Shown here piece by piece: positions 52,172 to 63,533 of a stretch of DNA of 64,000 nt (positions are counted from its first letter, which is position 1; each line of letters opens with the position of its first letter). The notes below the pieces were generated by a model. It searched no databases, was not told where the DNA came from, and worked only from the letters and a program-made list of their open reading frames with translations. The position numbers and the translations under genes are program-made. The DNA comes from Roseomonas xinghualingensis (GTDB lineage Bacteria > Pseudomonadota > Alphaproteobacteria > Acetobacterales > Acetobacteraceae). The stretch lies in NCBI RefSeq assembly GCF_025791835.1, contig NZ_JAOXLP010000016.1, positions 1 to 64,000 on the forward strand. The letters run 5' to 3'.

Positions 52172-54204
52172 CAGCGGGCCTCGGCGAAAGCGCGCAACCT
52201 CGCGGCGGCGTCGGGCGCGTCGAGCAGTGTGGCAGCATCGCCCGGCAGGCGCCGGCGCCAGTTCGGATGGCCTTCCGTTGTGCCGGGGAGGTTCGGTGCC
52301 TCATCCAGCGCCAGCACATCCTCCAGCGGCAACAGGGCCAGCGCGCAGGCTGCCGAGGCGACATGGCGGGCGGCTGCGGTCGCCACCTCCTCGCCCTGCT
52401 CCTCACCGGGCATTCCACCCTCGGCGGCGCCGCTCCGGCACATCGCCTCCCAGAGATTGGCCCGGTCGCGCGCACGCTCCTCGCGCTGCTCGCTGCCATC
52501 CGCACCTTCGCCCAGGAGGCCCAGCTTCACGCGCCAGTCGATGTCGCGGCCCTTCCACCAGCCGGCAACGGTGGGCAGGTCATGGGTGGTGGTGACGGCG
52601 ACGGCACCGGGTGACCACTCCGAAGGCAGGGTGAAGTGGCCGTCCGGCGCCTGCTCGAAATACAACACGCGCAGTCCCATGATGCCTGTCTCGTCCAATT
52701 GCCCGCGGAAGCCTTCCGGCAAGGTGCCGAGATCCTCGCCCACCACGATCGCCTCGTTGCGGTGGGACTCCAGCGCGACAAGGCGCAGCATGTCCTGCAC
52801 GGGGAAACGCAGATAGGCGCCCTCCGTCGCGTCCCGCCCCTCCGGCACCAGCCAGAGGCGCGCGAGGCCCATTGCATGGTCGATCCGCACGCCGCCGGCA
52901 TGGCGCATGGCGGCGCGCAGCATCTCCAGGAAAGCCGCATAGCCACTCTTGCGCAGCCCGCGCGGCGAGAAGGCGGAAATGCCCCAGGACTGTCCCAGGG
53001 GCGAGAAGATATCGGGTGGCGCACCCACCCCCACGCCGGACAGGATCTGCTCCTGCCGCGACCAGCCATGGCTGCCGCCGCCATCCGTGCCCACCGCAAG
53101 ATCGGCGATCAGGCCGATCTTCGCGCCCGCGCCCTTCAAGGTCTCCTGCGCGGCGGACAGGCTGCGATCGGCGACCCATTGCAGGAAGCTGTGGAAGGCA
53201 ACCTCCCGCTCATTCTTCCGTGCGAAGTCGGCGACACCGGGGGCGTCGGGCGCGCGGAACTCCGCCGGCCAGTTCCTCCAGTGCCAGAGCGAGGGATCGC
53301 GGCCGTAGAAATGGGCATGCAGCGCCTCGAAGCGGGCATGGCTTTCCAGCGCCTCGCCACCCACAGCGCGGAAACGATCGAACTTGGCATCGCCGGGGAA
53401 CTTGTCGAACATCGCGCGGAAGAGGCGCAGACGCAGGCGCGACGCCGCCGGCCAGTCCACGAGATCCAGCGACTCCAGCCGCGCGAACTCCTCGGCCGAG
53501 CCGGTCTCCGCGAGGGCCGCACGCAGCGCATCCATCCCCAGCGTTGCGGGATCGGCATGCAGCACGTTTAGGAAGAGGCGAGAGGAAGGTGCGTAAGGCG
53601 AGAAGCGCTCGGGATCGGCCGAGAACTGCGCGTGCACGGGGGAGATGGCGACGGCATCCGCCCCGTGCCCCGCGGCGGATGCCGCCAGCTGCGCCAGGCC
53701 CGTGAAATCCCCGATTCCGCCGTCACCCTTGCGGTGCGGCGAGTAGAGCTGCACTGCCACGCCCCAGGGCCGTGTGCCCGGCGTGATGCCATGGCAGCGC
53801 TGTGGGCAAACCGCCAGGGTCGTTTCCTGCCCGTCGATCCGAAGGTGGTGATAGCCTGTCTCGGCCACTGCCGGCAGAACGCAAAGGCCATCCTGCCGCC
53901 GGGCGCGGCCCTCGCGGATTTCCCCGCTCTCCAGGCGCAGATGGAATTCGGGTTCGTCCGGCAGGCCGAGCAGGATGGGGCGATCCTGGATGGCGGTGCA
54001 GAGCGGCGGCAGGCCGCGCTCGCTTTCACGCAGGCGCTCGCGACTTTCACGGATCTCCGCCTCGCTGCCCGCCGGCAGTTCCAGCGCAGTCAGGATGGCG
54101 CGCATGGCATCGGGGCTGACCGTGTTGTCGCGCCCGTTCACATCGCGCCATTCCACCGCAATGCCGGCGGCCTGGGCGAGTTCGCGAAGATTGTGGTCAC
54201 TCAT
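52171..54204 (-). CDS. malQ: 4-alpha-glucanotransferase
   Basis: A 677-residue GH77 enzyme that transfers glucan segments between maltodextrins. After an N-terminal beta-rich extension come GIGDFTGLAQLAASAAGHGA, SPYAPSSRLFLN, the nucleophile strand VRIDHAMGLARLWLVPEG, the acid/base strand IVVGEDLGTLPEGF and TTTHDLPTVAGWW. It starts in a 4-bp overlap with treZ. In the operon it would recycle short oligosaccharides left by GlgX and TreY/TreZ. Confidence 0.94.
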   Translation of the reverse strand: MSDHNLRELAQAAGIAVEWRDVNGRDNTVSPDAMRAILTALELPAGSEAEIRESRERLRESERGLPPLCTAIQDRPILLGLPDEPEFHLRLESGEIREGRARRQDGLCVLPAVAETGYHHLRIDGQETTLAVCPQRCHGITPGTRPWGVAVQLYSPHRKGDGGIGDFTGLAQLAASAAGHGADAVAISPVHAQFSADPERFSPYAPSSRLFLNVLHADPATLGMDALRAALAETGSAEEFARLESLDLVDWPAASRLRLRLFRAMFDKFPGDAKFDRFRAVGGEALESHARFEALHAHFYGRDPSLWHWRNWPAEFRAPDAPGVADFARKNEREVAFHSFLQWVADRSLSAAQETLKGAGAKIGLIADLAVGTDGGGSHGWSRQEQILSGVGVGAPPDIFSPLGQSWGISAFSPRGLRKSGYAAFLEMLRAAMRHAGGVRIDHAMGLARLWLVPEGRDATEGAYLRFPVQDMLRLVALESHRNEAIVVGEDLGTLPEGFRGQLDETGIMGLRVLYFEQAPDGHFTLPSEWSPGAVAVTTTHDLPTVAGWWKGRDIDWRVKLGLLGEGADGSEQREERARDRANLWEAMCRSGAAEGGMPGEEQGEEVATAAARHVASAACALALLPLEDVLALDEAPNLPGTTEGHPNWRRRLPGDAATLLDAPDAAARLRAFAEAR

Positions 54205-55967
54205 CGTGTCGGGGAGTCCAGGAGGGCGATGGTCGTGCGCGGTGGCAGGGTGCCGGCGGCCAGGGAGGAAGCAGCGCCGGGCTTGCTCTCGAACAGGATG
54301 CGGGCGCCCTGCGCCTTAACCTGTGCTGGATCGGCACCAAAATTCGTCGCGATGGTCAGCGTCGCGCCATCCCCCATGCGCCAGCGCGCAATGACGGCGG
54401 CGTCGCCCACCGCTTCCGCGCCCTGGGCCATGGCACCGCGCAGGCGCGGGATGATCTCGGCATGGCGGATGGCCAGCAGCGCCTTGTGATGCTCCAGGAT
54501 GGCACCGTGTGGCAGGCGCTGGGCCTCGGCGGGATCGGGGCGGGAAGCTTCGAAGGTTGCGGGGTGGTTCGGATCGGGGATGCTCTCCCGCGCCGACTCA
54601 TCCTGGAAGGCGGCGAAATGCGCGAACTCCTTCCGCCGGCCCTCGCGCACCGCCTTGGCCAGTTCCGGATCGGGGAAGCCGGTGAAGAAGAGGAAGGGTG
54701 CGGAGGCGCCCCACTCCTCGCCCATGAAGAGCATCGGAATCTGTGGGGAGAGCAGCAGCAGCGCCGCCGCAGCACGCAGGGCCTCGGGATCGGCCAGGGC
54801 ACTCAGGCGCTCTCCCATGGCGCGGTTGCCGACCTGATCGTGGTTCTGCAGGAAGAGCACGAAAGCGGTGGGCGGCAGATGCGCGGATGCCTCACCGCGC
54901 GGGCGGCCGAGATGCGGCATCTCCTCGCCCTGAAAGAGGAACCCCTCCCCCAGCACGCGCGCGAGCTTCCTCGCGCCATCATCGGCGAAGTCCTCGTAAT
55001 AACCCTCGCGCTCACCTGTCAGCAGAGGGTGGAGCGTGTTGTGCCCGTCATCATTCCATTGGGCATCGTAGAGGCCGGGCACGAGCTTCGAGGCGGTGTT
55101 GCCCTCATTCTCCAGCACCAGATGCACCTCGCGTCCGGTGATCTCGGAGCGGATGCGGCGGGCCAGCGCGTCCAGCCAGGGCTGATCGGCGATGGCATGC
55201 ACGGCATCCAGCCGCAGCCCATCGATGCGGTAGTCGCGAAGCCACATCAGCGCGCATTCCTCGAAATAGGCGCGCACGGGCGGCTTCGTGAAATCGATGG
55301 CGGCGCCCCAGGGCGTGTGGATGCCCTCGTCGAAGAAGGGCCTGGCATAGGCGTGCAGATAGGCGCCGTCCGGCCCGAAATGGTTGAAGACGCAATCGAG
55401 GAAGATGGAGAGGCCAAGCCCATGCGCCTCATCCACCAGCGCCTTCAGCTCCTCGGGCGTGCCGTAGCTGGGATCGGGGGCGAAGGGCTGCACGCCGTCA
55501 TAGCCCCAGTTGCGGTCCCCCGGGAACGCGGCCAGCGGCATCAGCTCCACCGCGGTGATGCCCAGATCGCGCAGCCGCGGCAGCATGGCGCGCACGCCGG
55601 CATAGCCGCCGCATGCGCCGACATGCAGCTCGTAGAGCACTGTCTCGTGCCAGGGGCGGCCACGCCAATCCGCATGGCGCCACCGGTAGCTGGCATGGTC
55701 GATCAGGACCGAGGCGCCATGCACATCCTCCGCCTGGGCACGGGCGGCCGGATCGGGCACCAGCAGGTCGGGCGAGACACGGAAGCGATAGCGCGCGCCG
55801 GGTTTCACGGGAGCATCGGCGGCATACCACCCCTCCCCCGCCGCGCGCATCGGAACCGGGTCCATCCCCTCGACCTCAAGCGTCACGCCGTCGCTCGAAG
55901 GGGCCCAGAGCCGGAAAGTCGCGCCATCGTCGTGAAGCAACGGGCCCCAGAGCGACTTATCCGGCAT
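54201..55967 (-). CDS. treZ: Maltooligosyltrehalose trehalohydrolase
   Basis: A 588-residue GH13 hydrolase that releases trehalose from the TreY product. N-terminal beta-domain (FRLWAPSSDGVTLEVEG), then YELHVGACGGYAGVRAMLPR, LDCVFNHFGPDG, the nucleophile strand [22 protein letters not shown] and FLQNHDQVGNRA. ATG 55967 respects the stop of glgX and precedes the domain. Overlap ATGA with malQ. The strand ACGGYAG differs from the usual TFTPEG sequence, which may be a lineage feature. Confidence 0.93.
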   Translation of the reverse strand: MPDKSLWGPLLHDDGATFRLWAPSSDGVTLEVEGMDPVPMRAAGEGWYAADAPVKPGARYRFRVSPDLLVPDPAARAQAEDVHGASVLIDHASYRWRHADWRGRPWHETVLYELHVGACGGYAGVRAMLPRLRDLGITAVELMPLAAFPGDRNWGYDGVQPFAPDPSYGTPEELKALVDEAHGLGLSIFLDCVFNHFGPDGAYLHAYARPFFDEGIHTPWGAAIDFTKPPVRAYFEECALMWLRDYRIDGLRLDAVHAIADQPWLDALARRIRSEITGREVHLVLENEGNTASKLVPGLYDAQWNDDGHNTLHPLLTGEREGYYEDFADDGARKLARVLGEGFLFQGEEMPHLGRPRGEASAHLPPTAFVLFLQNHDQVGNRAMGERLSALADPEALRAAAALLLLSPQIPMLFMGEEWGASAPFLFFTGFPDPELAKAVREGRRKEFAHFAAFQDESARESIPDPNHPATFEASRPDPAEAQRLPHGAILEHHKALLAIRHAEIIPRLRGAMAQGAEAVGDAAVIARWRMGDGATLTIATNFGADPAQVKAQGARILFESKPGAASSLAAGTLPPRTTIALLDSPTR

Positions 55968-55986
55968 CCTGCCGATCCCTTCGATT

Positions 55987-58098
55987 TTACGCCGGACCCA
56001 TCCGGCTCCAGAGGAGGACGACAGAACGGGACCCGACCTGCACGGTTTCCTCTCCCTCCTCCAACATGCGCTCCTCCGCCTCGGGATTCGCGCTGTCGAG
56101 CAGGATGCGCCAGTTCTGCGCCAGGCCGGGCAGGGTAAATGGCTGGTCGGCGCTGTCGGCATTGATCATCAGCAGCACCGTATCCACGCCACCATCCCGC
56201 GTCTGGTCGGCGCGCAGCATGGCGAAGGTCTTGGCCACGGGATCGCCCCAGGCCTCGGGCATCAAGGACTGCCCGTCCTGGCCGAACCACTGCGTATCCG
56301 TGACCCCCGGCACCGGCTCGGACTTGCCGTGCGGGAAGCGTGGTGGGCGCAGCGGGCAGAGGCGATGGCGCAGCTGAGCAAGGCGGCCGGTAAAGCGGAT
56401 CAGGGATTGCGCGGATTCCGTCTGCGCCCGCTTCCAGTCGATCCAGGATATCTCGTTGTCCTGGCAATAGGCGTTGTTGTTGCCCAGCTGGGTGCGTTCC
56501 ATCTCGTCGCCCGCCAGCAGCATGGGCGTACCGGCGGAGAAGAACACCGTCGCAAGCATGGCGCGCTTCAGCCGAGCGCGGATATCGTTGATCTCCTCCT
56601 CATCCGTTTCGCCTTCCACGCCCCAGTTGTAGCTGTAGTTCTCGCTATGGCCGTCGCGGTTGTCTTCCTTGTTCGCCTCGTTGTGGCGCTCATTGTAGGA
56701 GACGATGTCGTGCAGCGTGCTGCCGTCATGCGAGGCGATGTAGTTCACACTCGCCCAGGGCCTGCGTCCGCGATGATCGAACAGTTCGGCTGAGCCGGTA
56801 AGGCGGGCGGCGAGATCGGGGCGCATCCCCTCATCGCCCTTCCAGAAGCGCCGCACGCCATCGCGGAACTTGTCGTTCCACTCGGCGAATCCAGGCGGGT
56901 GATTGCCAAGCTGATAGCCGCCCGGGCCGATGTCCCAAGGCTCGGAAATGAGTTTGACGCGGGAGAGGACAGGATCCTGCCGGACCGCGTCGAAGAAGCC
57001 CGAGCCAGGATCGAAGCCCCCCGTCTCGCGGCCCAGGACAGTGCCCAGGTCGAAGCGGAAGCCGTCCACATGGAACTGTTCCACGTAATAGCGCAGGCTG
57101 TCCATCACCATCTGGATGACGCGGGGATGGGACATGTTCACCGTGTTGCCGGTGCCCGTGTCATTGATGCAGTGGCGCGGATTGTCCGCGACCAGCCGGT
57201 AGTAGGAGGCATGGTCGAGGCCGCGCCAGGAGAGGGTCGGCCCCATCTCCGATCCCTCGCAGGTGTGGTTGTACACCACGTCCAGGATCACCTCGATGCC
57301 CGCGCTGTGCAGGCGGCGCACGGCGGCGCGCATCTCGTTCAGATTGCCTGTGGCCAGATAGCCCGGCTCCGGCGCGAAGAAGGAAAGGGTGGAATAGCCC
57401 CAGTAGTTGGACAGCCCCTTCTCGATCAGGAAACGGTCCTGCAGGAAGGCATGCACCGGCAGCAGTTCCACCGCTGTCACGCCGATCTTCAGCAGATGAT
57501 CGATCACCGCCGGATGGCCGAGCGCCTGGAAGGTGCCGCGGATCGCACCGGGCACTTCCTCATGCAGCTTCGTCAGCCCTTTGAGATGGGCCTCATAGAT
57601 GATGGTGTCGCTCCAGGGGCGCTCCGGCAGGCGGTCATTGCCCCATTGGAAGGCACGGTCATCCACAACCACGGCCTTGGGCATGGCGGCGGCGCTGTCG
57701 CGGCGATCCATGGTGAGATCGCCGCGCGGGCTGCCGACACGGTAGCCGAACAGCGCATCCGACCAGGTGACATTGCCCACCAGTTGCTTTGCATAAGGGT
57801 CCAGCAGAAGCTTCGTCGGGTTGAAGCGGTGGCCCCTGTTGGGATCATAGGGGCCGTGGGCGCGGTAGCCATAGACGGTGCCGGGGCCGGCATCGGGCAG
57901 GTAGCCGTGCCAGACCTCGTCCGTGCATTCGGGAAGATCGTAGCGGGCAATCTCCCGCCGACCATTGGCATTGAAGATGCATATCTCGATCCGCTCCGCA
58001 TGGGCGGAGAAGACGGCGAAGTTGACGCCCAACCCGTCCCAGGTAGCGCCCAGCGGATAGGGCTTCCCAGTTTCCAGGCGAGCCGGTGTCGGCGGCAT
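55987..58098 (-). CDS. glgX: Glycogen debranching isoamylase
   Basis: A 703-residue GH13 enzyme (GlgX/TreX) that cuts alpha-1,6 branches of glycogen. N-terminal CBM48 (GATWDGLGVNFAVFSAHA), DVVYNHTCEGSEMGPTLSWR, nucleophile strand VDGFRFDLGTVLGRE, ISEPWDIGPGGYQLG and NYIASHDGSTLHD, all conserved. The products are linear maltodextrins for TreY. It starts 16 bp after glgB. Confidence 0.95.
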   Translation of the reverse strand: MPPTPARLETGKPYPLGATWDGLGVNFAVFSAHAERIEICIFNANGRREIARYDLPECTDEVWHGYLPDAGPGTVYGYRAHGPYDPNRGHRFNPTKLLLDPYAKQLVGNVTWSDALFGYRVGSPRGDLTMDRRDSAAAMPKAVVVDDRAFQWGNDRLPERPWSDTIIYEAHLKGLTKLHEEVPGAIRGTFQALGHPAVIDHLLKIGVTAVELLPVHAFLQDRFLIEKGLSNYWGYSTLSFFAPEPGYLATGNLNEMRAAVRRLHSAGIEVILDVVYNHTCEGSEMGPTLSWRGLDHASYYRLVADNPRHCINDTGTGNTVNMSHPRVIQMVMDSLRYYVEQFHVDGFRFDLGTVLGRETGGFDPGSGFFDAVRQDPVLSRVKLISEPWDIGPGGYQLGNHPPGFAEWNDKFRDGVRRFWKGDEGMRPDLAARLTGSAELFDHRGRRPWASVNYIASHDGSTLHDIVSYNERHNEANKEDNRDGHSENYSYNWGVEGETDEEEINDIRARLKRAMLATVFFSAGTPMLLAGDEMERTQLGNNNAYCQDNEISWIDWKRAQTESAQSLIRFTGRLAQLRHRLCPLRPPRFPHGKSEPVPGVTDTQWFGQDGQSLMPEAWGDPVAKTFAMLRADQTRDGGVDTVLLMINADSADQPFTLPGLAQNWRILLDSANPEAEERMLEEGEETVQVGSRSVVLLWSRMGPA

Positions 58099-58114
58099 TG
58101 GTTTTGGCGGTCCC

Positions 58115-60268
58115 TTATGGCGAGAGGATGAGCGTCGCGAGCGGCGGCAAGGTCAGGACGAGCGATGCCGGTTGCCCGTGCGACTCCTCGTTCCCCGCTT
58201 CCACGCCTCCGCCGTTCCCAACGCCCGACCCGCCATAGTTGGATGCATCGGTGTTGAGAATTTCCTTCCACCATCCCCCGAAAGGCACACCGATCCGGTA
58301 GCCGTGGCGAGGAACCGGGGTGAGGTTGCAGACGACCAGCACCGGCGGGGCACCTTCCGCCATCCGCAGATAGGCATAGACGCTGTTGGTCGCGTCATCG
58401 CCCACCAGCCAGGCGAAGCCCGAAGGATCGGCGTCCTTCACATGCAGGGCCGGGTTCTCGCGGTAGGCGTGGTTCAGGTCGCGCACCAGGGCCTGCATGC
58501 CCCGGTGGCGCGGGTTGTCCAGCAGGTGCCATGGCAACTGGCTGTCGTGGTTCCATTCGCCGGGCTGGGCGATCTCGCCGCCCATGAAGAGCAGCTTCTT
58601 GCCCGGATGCGTCCACATGAAGCCGTAATAGGCGCGGAGATTGGCATGCTTCTGCCAGTCGTCGCCCGGCATCTTCCGCAGCAGGGAACCTTTCCCATGC
58701 ACCACCTCGTCATGGGAGAGCGGCAGCATGAACTTCTCGGAGAAGGCATAGACCAGCCCGAAGGTCATCTCGCCATGGTGCCAGCGCCGGTTGACCGGAT
58801 CCTCCTGCATGTAGTGCAGGGTGTCGTGCATCCAGCCCATGTTCCACTTATAGTGGAATCCCAGCCCACCCTCGGCGACAGGCTTGGAGACGCCTGGCCA
58901 GGCAGTGCTTTCCTCCGCCACCACGATGGCGCCGGGGCAGCGTTCCCGTACCGCCTCGTTCAGCTCGCGCAGGAAGGCCACCGCCTCCAGGTTCTCGCGC
59001 CCGCCATGGATGTTCGGCGTCCATTCGCCGGCGTTGCGCGAGTAATCCCGGTAGAGCATGGAGGCCACCGCATCCACGCGCAGGCCGTCCACATGGTAGT
59101 GTTCCAGCCAGTGCAGGGCGGAGGCAATCAGGAAGCCGCGCACTTCGTTACGGCCGAAATTGTAGATCAGCGTGTTCCAGTCGCGATGGAACCCCTCGCG
59201 CGGATCGGCATGCTCATACAGCGCGGTGCCGTCGAAATGCCCCAGCCCATGCGGGTCCGAGGGAAAATGCGCCGGCACCCAGTCCAGGATCACACCGATC
59301 CCCGCCTCATGGCAGTGATCCACGAAGCGCGAGAAACCCTCCGGCGTACCGAAGCGCGCGGTGGGGGCGAAAAGGCCAAGCGGCTGATAGCCCCAGGAGC
59401 CGCCGAAGGGGTACTCCATGATCGGCAGCAGCTCGACATGGGTGAAGCCCATGCCCGTGACATAGGGGATCAGCCGCGCCGCCAGCCCGTCCCAATCCGG
59501 CGACTGCCCGTTCTCCGCCCGCCACCAGGAGGCGGGATGGACCTCGTAGATCGAAATCGGCGCCTCCGGCGCCTGCAACGCGCCGCGCTGCTCGATCCAG
59601 TGGGCATCGCTCCAGGAATGCGGCTCCGGCTGCGCCACGATCGAGCTGGTGCCGGGCGCCAACTCCGAGGCCCAGGCGACCGGATCGGCCTTCAGCGGCA
59701 GCACCCCGCCAAGCCGGCCCTGGATCTCGTATTTGTATCGCGTGCCCGGACCCAGGCGCGGGATGAAGAGCTCCCACACCCCCGCCACGCCGCGCAGGCG
59801 CATCGGGTGGCGCCGGCCGTCCCAGGAATTGAAATCGCCCACCACCGAGACGCGGCGCGCATTCGGGGCCCAGACCGCGAAGCGCACGCCGGGAACGTCA
59901 TCGATGGTCATCGCATGGGCGCCGAAAACGCGGCCCATCTCGCGATGCCGGCCCTCGCCGAACAGGTAGATGTCCAGATCGCCCAGCAGCAGGCCGAAGG
60001 AATAGGGATCCTCCGTCTCCTGCACGCCGCCGGGCCAGGAGATACGCAGCGTGTAGCGGCCCTCTGGCACCTCCCCCTCGAATATCCCCTGGTCATGCAC
60101 CTGGCGCAGCAGGACGGGAGAGCCGCCCTGCGGTACCGCCTCCACCGCCAGGGCACCGGGCTGGAAAGTCCTCACCTTGCCGCCATGCGGGCCGAGCACG
60201 GCGAAGGGATCGCCGTGGCGACCTTCCGCGATGGCGTCCAGGGCAGCGTCGAGAGAGGCGTCGCTCAT
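58115..60268 (-). CDS. glgB: 1,4-alpha-glucan branching enzyme
   Basis: A 717-residue GH13 enzyme that makes alpha-1,6 branches. Two N-terminal beta modules (the second with [20 protein letters not shown]). The barrel shows [20 protein letters not shown], nucleophile strand [27 protein letters not shown] and [17 protein letters not shown] 60268 overlaps treS (ATGA). In the GlgE pathway it branches the chains GlgE elongates. Confidence 0.96.
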   Translation of the reverse strand: MSDASLDAALDAIAEGRHGDPFAVLGPHGGKVRTFQPGALAVEAVPQGGSPVLLRQVHDQGIFEGEVPEGRYTLRISWPGGVQETEDPYSFGLLLGDLDIYLFGEGRHREMGRVFGAHAMTIDDVPGVRFAVWAPNARRVSVVGDFNSWDGRRHPMRLRGVAGVWELFIPRLGPGTRYKYEIQGRLGGVLPLKADPVAWASELAPGTSSIVAQPEPHSWSDAHWIEQRGALQAPEAPISIYEVHPASWWRAENGQSPDWDGLAARLIPYVTGMGFTHVELLPIMEYPFGGSWGYQPLGLFAPTARFGTPEGFSRFVDHCHEAGIGVILDWVPAHFPSDPHGLGHFDGTALYEHADPREGFHRDWNTLIYNFGRNEVRGFLIASALHWLEHYHVDGLRVDAVASMLYRDYSRNAGEWTPNIHGGRENLEAVAFLRELNEAVRERCPGAIVVAEESTAWPGVSKPVAEGGLGFHYKWNMGWMHDTLHYMQEDPVNRRWHHGEMTFGLVYAFSEKFMLPLSHDEVVHGKGSLLRKMPGDDWQKHANLRAYYGFMWTHPGKKLLFMGGEIAQPGEWNHDSQLPWHLLDNPRHRGMQALVRDLNHAYRENPALHVKDADPSGFAWLVGDDATNSVYAYLRMAEGAPPVLVVCNLTPVPRHGYRIGVPFGGWWKEILNTDASNYGGSGVGNGGGVEAGNEESHGQPASLVLTLPPLATLILSP

Positions 60269-63200
60269 GGGTTCACCAGTCTGTCGGCCAGCGCGGCAAG
60301 GCCACGCAACGGGATGGGAAGCCAGGTGGGGCGGTTCGCCGCCTCGTAGCGCAGCTCATAGGCCGCCTTTTCCAACAGGAAGAGGTCCAGCAGCGCATCG
60401 CGCGTCTCGGCGGGGGCCCATGCCATGGGCGCCTCGTCTTCCACCTTGCGATAGGCTGCGCTGAAGGCCGCCCCAGCCTCCTTGCGGAAGCGCGCCAGCA
60501 ACGCATCCCGCCGTTCTGCCGGGGCGGTGCTGAGGGCCGCGGCCGCGGCCGCCGCGGCATAGTCCAGACTGCGGAGCAGGCCCGCCACATCCCGCAGCGG
60601 ACTGCCCTTGGCACGGCGCTCCTCCAGCGTGCGCGCCGGCTCTCCCTCGAAGTCCACGATCACCGCATCGCCCTGCGCCACCAGCACCTGGCCCAGGTGG
60701 AAATCCCCGTGCACACGCGTCATCAGCGCGCCATCGGCGGACTGCGCGAGGCGGTAGGCGGCCTGCCTCAGCGCATCCCGGCGGGCGAGAAGCCCGTCGG
60801 CCAGGGCCTGATCCTCGTCGTCCAGCTCGGCCTTCGCCAGCAGATCCAGCGCGGGATCGAGCTGTGCGATGGCACCCTCCGCCCAGGCGGTGCGGGCTTT
60901 CACCCCCGCCACCTCCGGCGTGAAGGCAGGGTCGTCGCTCGGCCGGGCCAGCACGGCATGCAGCTCGCCCAGGCGCCGGCCCAGGGCGGAGATGAAGGAC
61001 AGGTAGCCGGCGAGCGCGTCCTCGTGCGCATCATCGGTCTGGTCGGCAGCGCGGGCCAGCCAGTCCAGCGTCCAGCCCCAGCCATCGCCCTGGTTACGGA
61101 CGAAGCCCTGCAGCAGCATCAGCGTGACGGGCATGCCATCCTTGCCCTCCCGCACCACCTCGCCGCGGAGGGGCGCGATATTGGCGAAGCCGGCATCGGT
61201 CAGGTAGCGCGTCATCTCGGCCTCGGGGTGGATGCCCGGGGTGAGCTTGCGCAGGATCTTCAGCACCACCTCTTCGCCGACGATGATGGAGGAGTTGGAC
61301 TGCTCTCCGGGCAGGCGCCGCACGCTGGGCTCATCGCCCAGTTCGAGGGAGGCCATGCGCTCGCCGCCAATGAAGACGATCGGCCCGTCCTCGGTCTGCG
61401 CCGCCGCGCCTTCCCGCAACGCCTTCAGCACGCGGTGCACGAAGTGGTCGGAGGCGAAGGCATCCGTCAGATAGCCGACCTGCCGCCCCTGGCGGACGCG
61501 AGAAAAGGCGAGCTGATAGGCCAGCGGCCCAACGCCCTCATCCTCCCTCATCACCGCCAACGGCATGAAGTAGCGCTCCGTGCGGTTGGGCAGCGTCACC
61601 TCCACCTCAGCCAGCAGCGTGTACCGGCCACCGGGTATGGGGGTGATGGCGTGGAGGCTGGCGGATTGCAGCTTCTCATTCTTGGAGGCGAACCAGCGGC
61701 GCTTGGGCAGCCAGGCCGGCAGCACCTCGCGCTCGATTTCGGCCTTCTGGGCTGCGCCCATCGCGGTCGCGGTCGTCGGGAAGACGATGGTGCGGAGGTC
61801 GGGCAAGGGTTCGTGCGCCTTCACATGCCAGGGCGGGAGCGCCTGTTCTGTTGCGAGAACAAACCAATAGAAGCCATAGGGCGGAAGCGTCAGCAGATAG
61901 GTCAACTGCCCGATCGCCGGGAAAACCGTGCCGCCCAACATCTCCACCGGCACGCGGCCTTCCATGTCGGAGAGGTCCAGCTCCACCGCCTGGGCCGAGC
62001 GCGAGAGATTGAAGACGCAGAGGATGGCCTCGTCGCCCATCTCGCGCAGATAGGCCAGCACCTTGCGGTTGCCGGGGTAGAGCAGCCGCATCGTGCCACG
62101 GCCGAAGGCCTGACTGCGCTTGCGGGTGGCCAGCATGCGCCGCGTCCAGTTGAGCAGCGAATGCGCGTCCCGCGCCTGCGCCTCCACATTCACGGCCTGG
62201 TAGCCATAGAGCGGGTCCTGGATCGCCGGCAGCACCAGCTCCGCCGGATCGGCCCTGGAGAAGCCGCCATTGCGGTCGGGCGACCACTGCATCGGCGTAC
62301 GCACGCCATCGCGGTCGCCGAGATGGATGTTGTCACCCATGCCGATCTCGTCACCGTAGTAGATGACAGGCGTGCCGGGCATGGACATGAGCAGCCCGTT
62401 CATCAGCTCGATGCGGCGGCGGTCACGCTCCAGCAGCGGCGCCAACCGGCGGCGGATGCCCAGGTTGATGCGGGCGCGACGATCGGCCGCATAGGTGTTC
62501 CAGAGGTAGTCCCGCTCCTTGTCGGTCACCATCTCAAGCGTCAGCTCGTCATGGTTCCGCAGGAAGATCGCCCATTGGCATCCGTCCGGGATGCCGGGTG
62601 TCTGGCGCAGGATGTCGGTGATCGGGAAGCGGTCCTCCTGCGCGATCGCCATGTACATGCGCGGCATCAGCGGGAAGTGGAAGGCCATGTGGCATTCATC
62701 ACCTTCGCCGAAATACTGCTGCGTGTCCTCTGGCCACATATTGGCCTCGGCCAGCAGCATCCGGCCATGATGGCCCTTATCCAGTTCGCGCCGGATCAGC
62801 TTCAGGATCTCATGCGTCTCGGGCAGGTTCTCGTTGGAGGTGCCGTCGCGCTCGATCAGATAGGGCACGGCATCCAGCCGCAGCCCGTCCACGCCCGCGT
62901 CCAGCCAGAAGCGCATGATGTTCACCACGCGCTCCACCACCTCCGGATTATCGAAGTTCAGATCCGGCTGGTGTGAGAAGAAACGGTGCCAGAAATACTG
63001 GCCGGCCACCGGATCCCAGGTCCAGTTGGACTTTTCGGTATCCAGGAAGATGATGCGCGTGCCCTGGTAGATCTGGTCCGTATCCGACCAGACATAGAAG
63101 TTGCGCTCGGGTGATCCCTTCGGCGCGTTGCGGGCGGCCTGGAACCAGGGATGCTGGTTGCTGGTGTGGTTGATCACCAGTTCGGTGATCACGCGCAGGC

Positions 63201-63516
63201 CCCGCCGGTGCGCCTCCTCGATGAAGCGCTTCACATCCTCGATCGTGCCGTAGTCGGGATGCACGCCCGTGTATTCGGCGATGTCGTAGCCATCGTCCTT
63301 GCGCGGGCTGGGATAGAAGGGCAGCAGCCAGAGCGTGTCCACGCCCAGTTCCGCGATGTAGTCGAGCTTCGCGATCAGCCCGGGGAAGTCCCCCACCCCG
63401 TCATTGTTCGAGTCAAAGAATGACTTGATGTGGAGCTGATAGATGACCGCGTCCCGGTACCATTGCGGGTCCCTGGGGTCGGGCTGGTGTGTCGGAAGGA
63501 CCGCGTCGTCGGGCAT
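60265..63516 (-). CDS. treS: Trehalose synthase-maltokinase fusion
   Basis: A 1083-residue two-domain enzyme. Residues about 15-560 are TreS, which isomerises trehalose and maltose: [35 protein letters not shown], nucleophile strand [28 protein letters not shown] and [13 protein letters not shown]. Residues about 600-1080 resemble maltokinase, with [16 protein letters not shown] and [18 protein letters not shown], the phosphotransfer core. The fusion would pass maltose directly to phosphorylation, feeding GlgE. Start 63516 is 17 bp after glgE. Confidence 0.95.
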   Translation of the reverse strand: MPDDAVLPTHQPDPRDPQWYRDAVIYQLHIKSFFDSNNDGVGDFPGLIAKLDYIAELGVDTLWLLPFYPSPRKDDGYDIAEYTGVHPDYGTIEDVKRFIEEAHRRGLRVITELVINHTSNQHPWFQAARNAPKGSPERNFYVWSDTDQIYQGTRIIFLDTEKSNWTWDPVAGQYFWHRFFSHQPDLNFDNPEVVERVVNIMRFWLDAGVDGLRLDAVPYLIERDGTSNENLPETHEILKLIRRELDKGHHGRMLLAEANMWPEDTQQYFGEGDECHMAFHFPLMPRMYMAIAQEDRFPITDILRQTPGIPDGCQWAIFLRNHDELTLEMVTDKERDYLWNTYAADRRARINLGIRRRLAPLLERDRRRIELMNGLLMSMPGTPVIYYGDEIGMGDNIHLGDRDGVRTPMQWSPDRNGGFSRADPAELVLPAIQDPLYGYQAVNVEAQARDAHSLLNWTRRMLATRKRSQAFGRGTMRLLYPGNRKVLAYLREMGDEAILCVFNLSRSAQAVELDLSDMEGRVPVEMLGGTVFPAIGQLTYLLTLPPYGFYWFVLATEQALPPWHVKAHEPLPDLRTIVFPTTATAMGAAQKAEIEREVLPAWLPKRRWFASKNEKLQSASLHAITPIPGGRYTLLAEVEVTLPNRTERYFMPLAVMREDEGVGPLAYQLAFSRVRQGRQVGYLTDAFASDHFVHRVLKALREGAAAQTEDGPIVFIGGERMASLELGDEPSVRRLPGEQSNSSIIVGEEVVLKILRKLTPGIHPEAEMTRYLTDAGFANIAPLRGEVVREGKDGMPVTLMLLQGFVRNQGDGWGWTLDWLARAADQTDDAHEDALAGYLSFISALGRRLGELHAVLARPSDDPAFTPEVAGVKARTAWAEGAIAQLDPALDLLAKAELDDEDQALADGLLARRDALRQAAYRLAQSADGALMTRVHGDFHLGQVLVAQGDAVIVDFEGEPARTLEERRAKGSPLRDVAGLLRSLDYAAAAAAAALSTAPAERRDALLARFRKEAGAAFSAAYRKVEDEAPMAWAPAETRDALLDLFLLEKAAYELRYEAANRPTWLPIPLRGLAALADRLVNP

Positions 63517-63533
63517 GGGGATCTCGTCTCGGG

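Noticed and set aside
49238..52816. A 1192-codon open frame on the plus strand opposite treY and malQ
   Set aside because: It is antisense to two enzymes with clear GH13/GH77 motifs, is rich in Arg/Gly/His/Gln, and has no recognisable domain. Such frames arise from high GC at third codon positions.
58172..60349. A 725-codon plus-strand frame opposite glgB, and a similar 759-codon one at 60697-62976
   Set aside because: Both mirror well-conserved GH13 genes and have no independent support.
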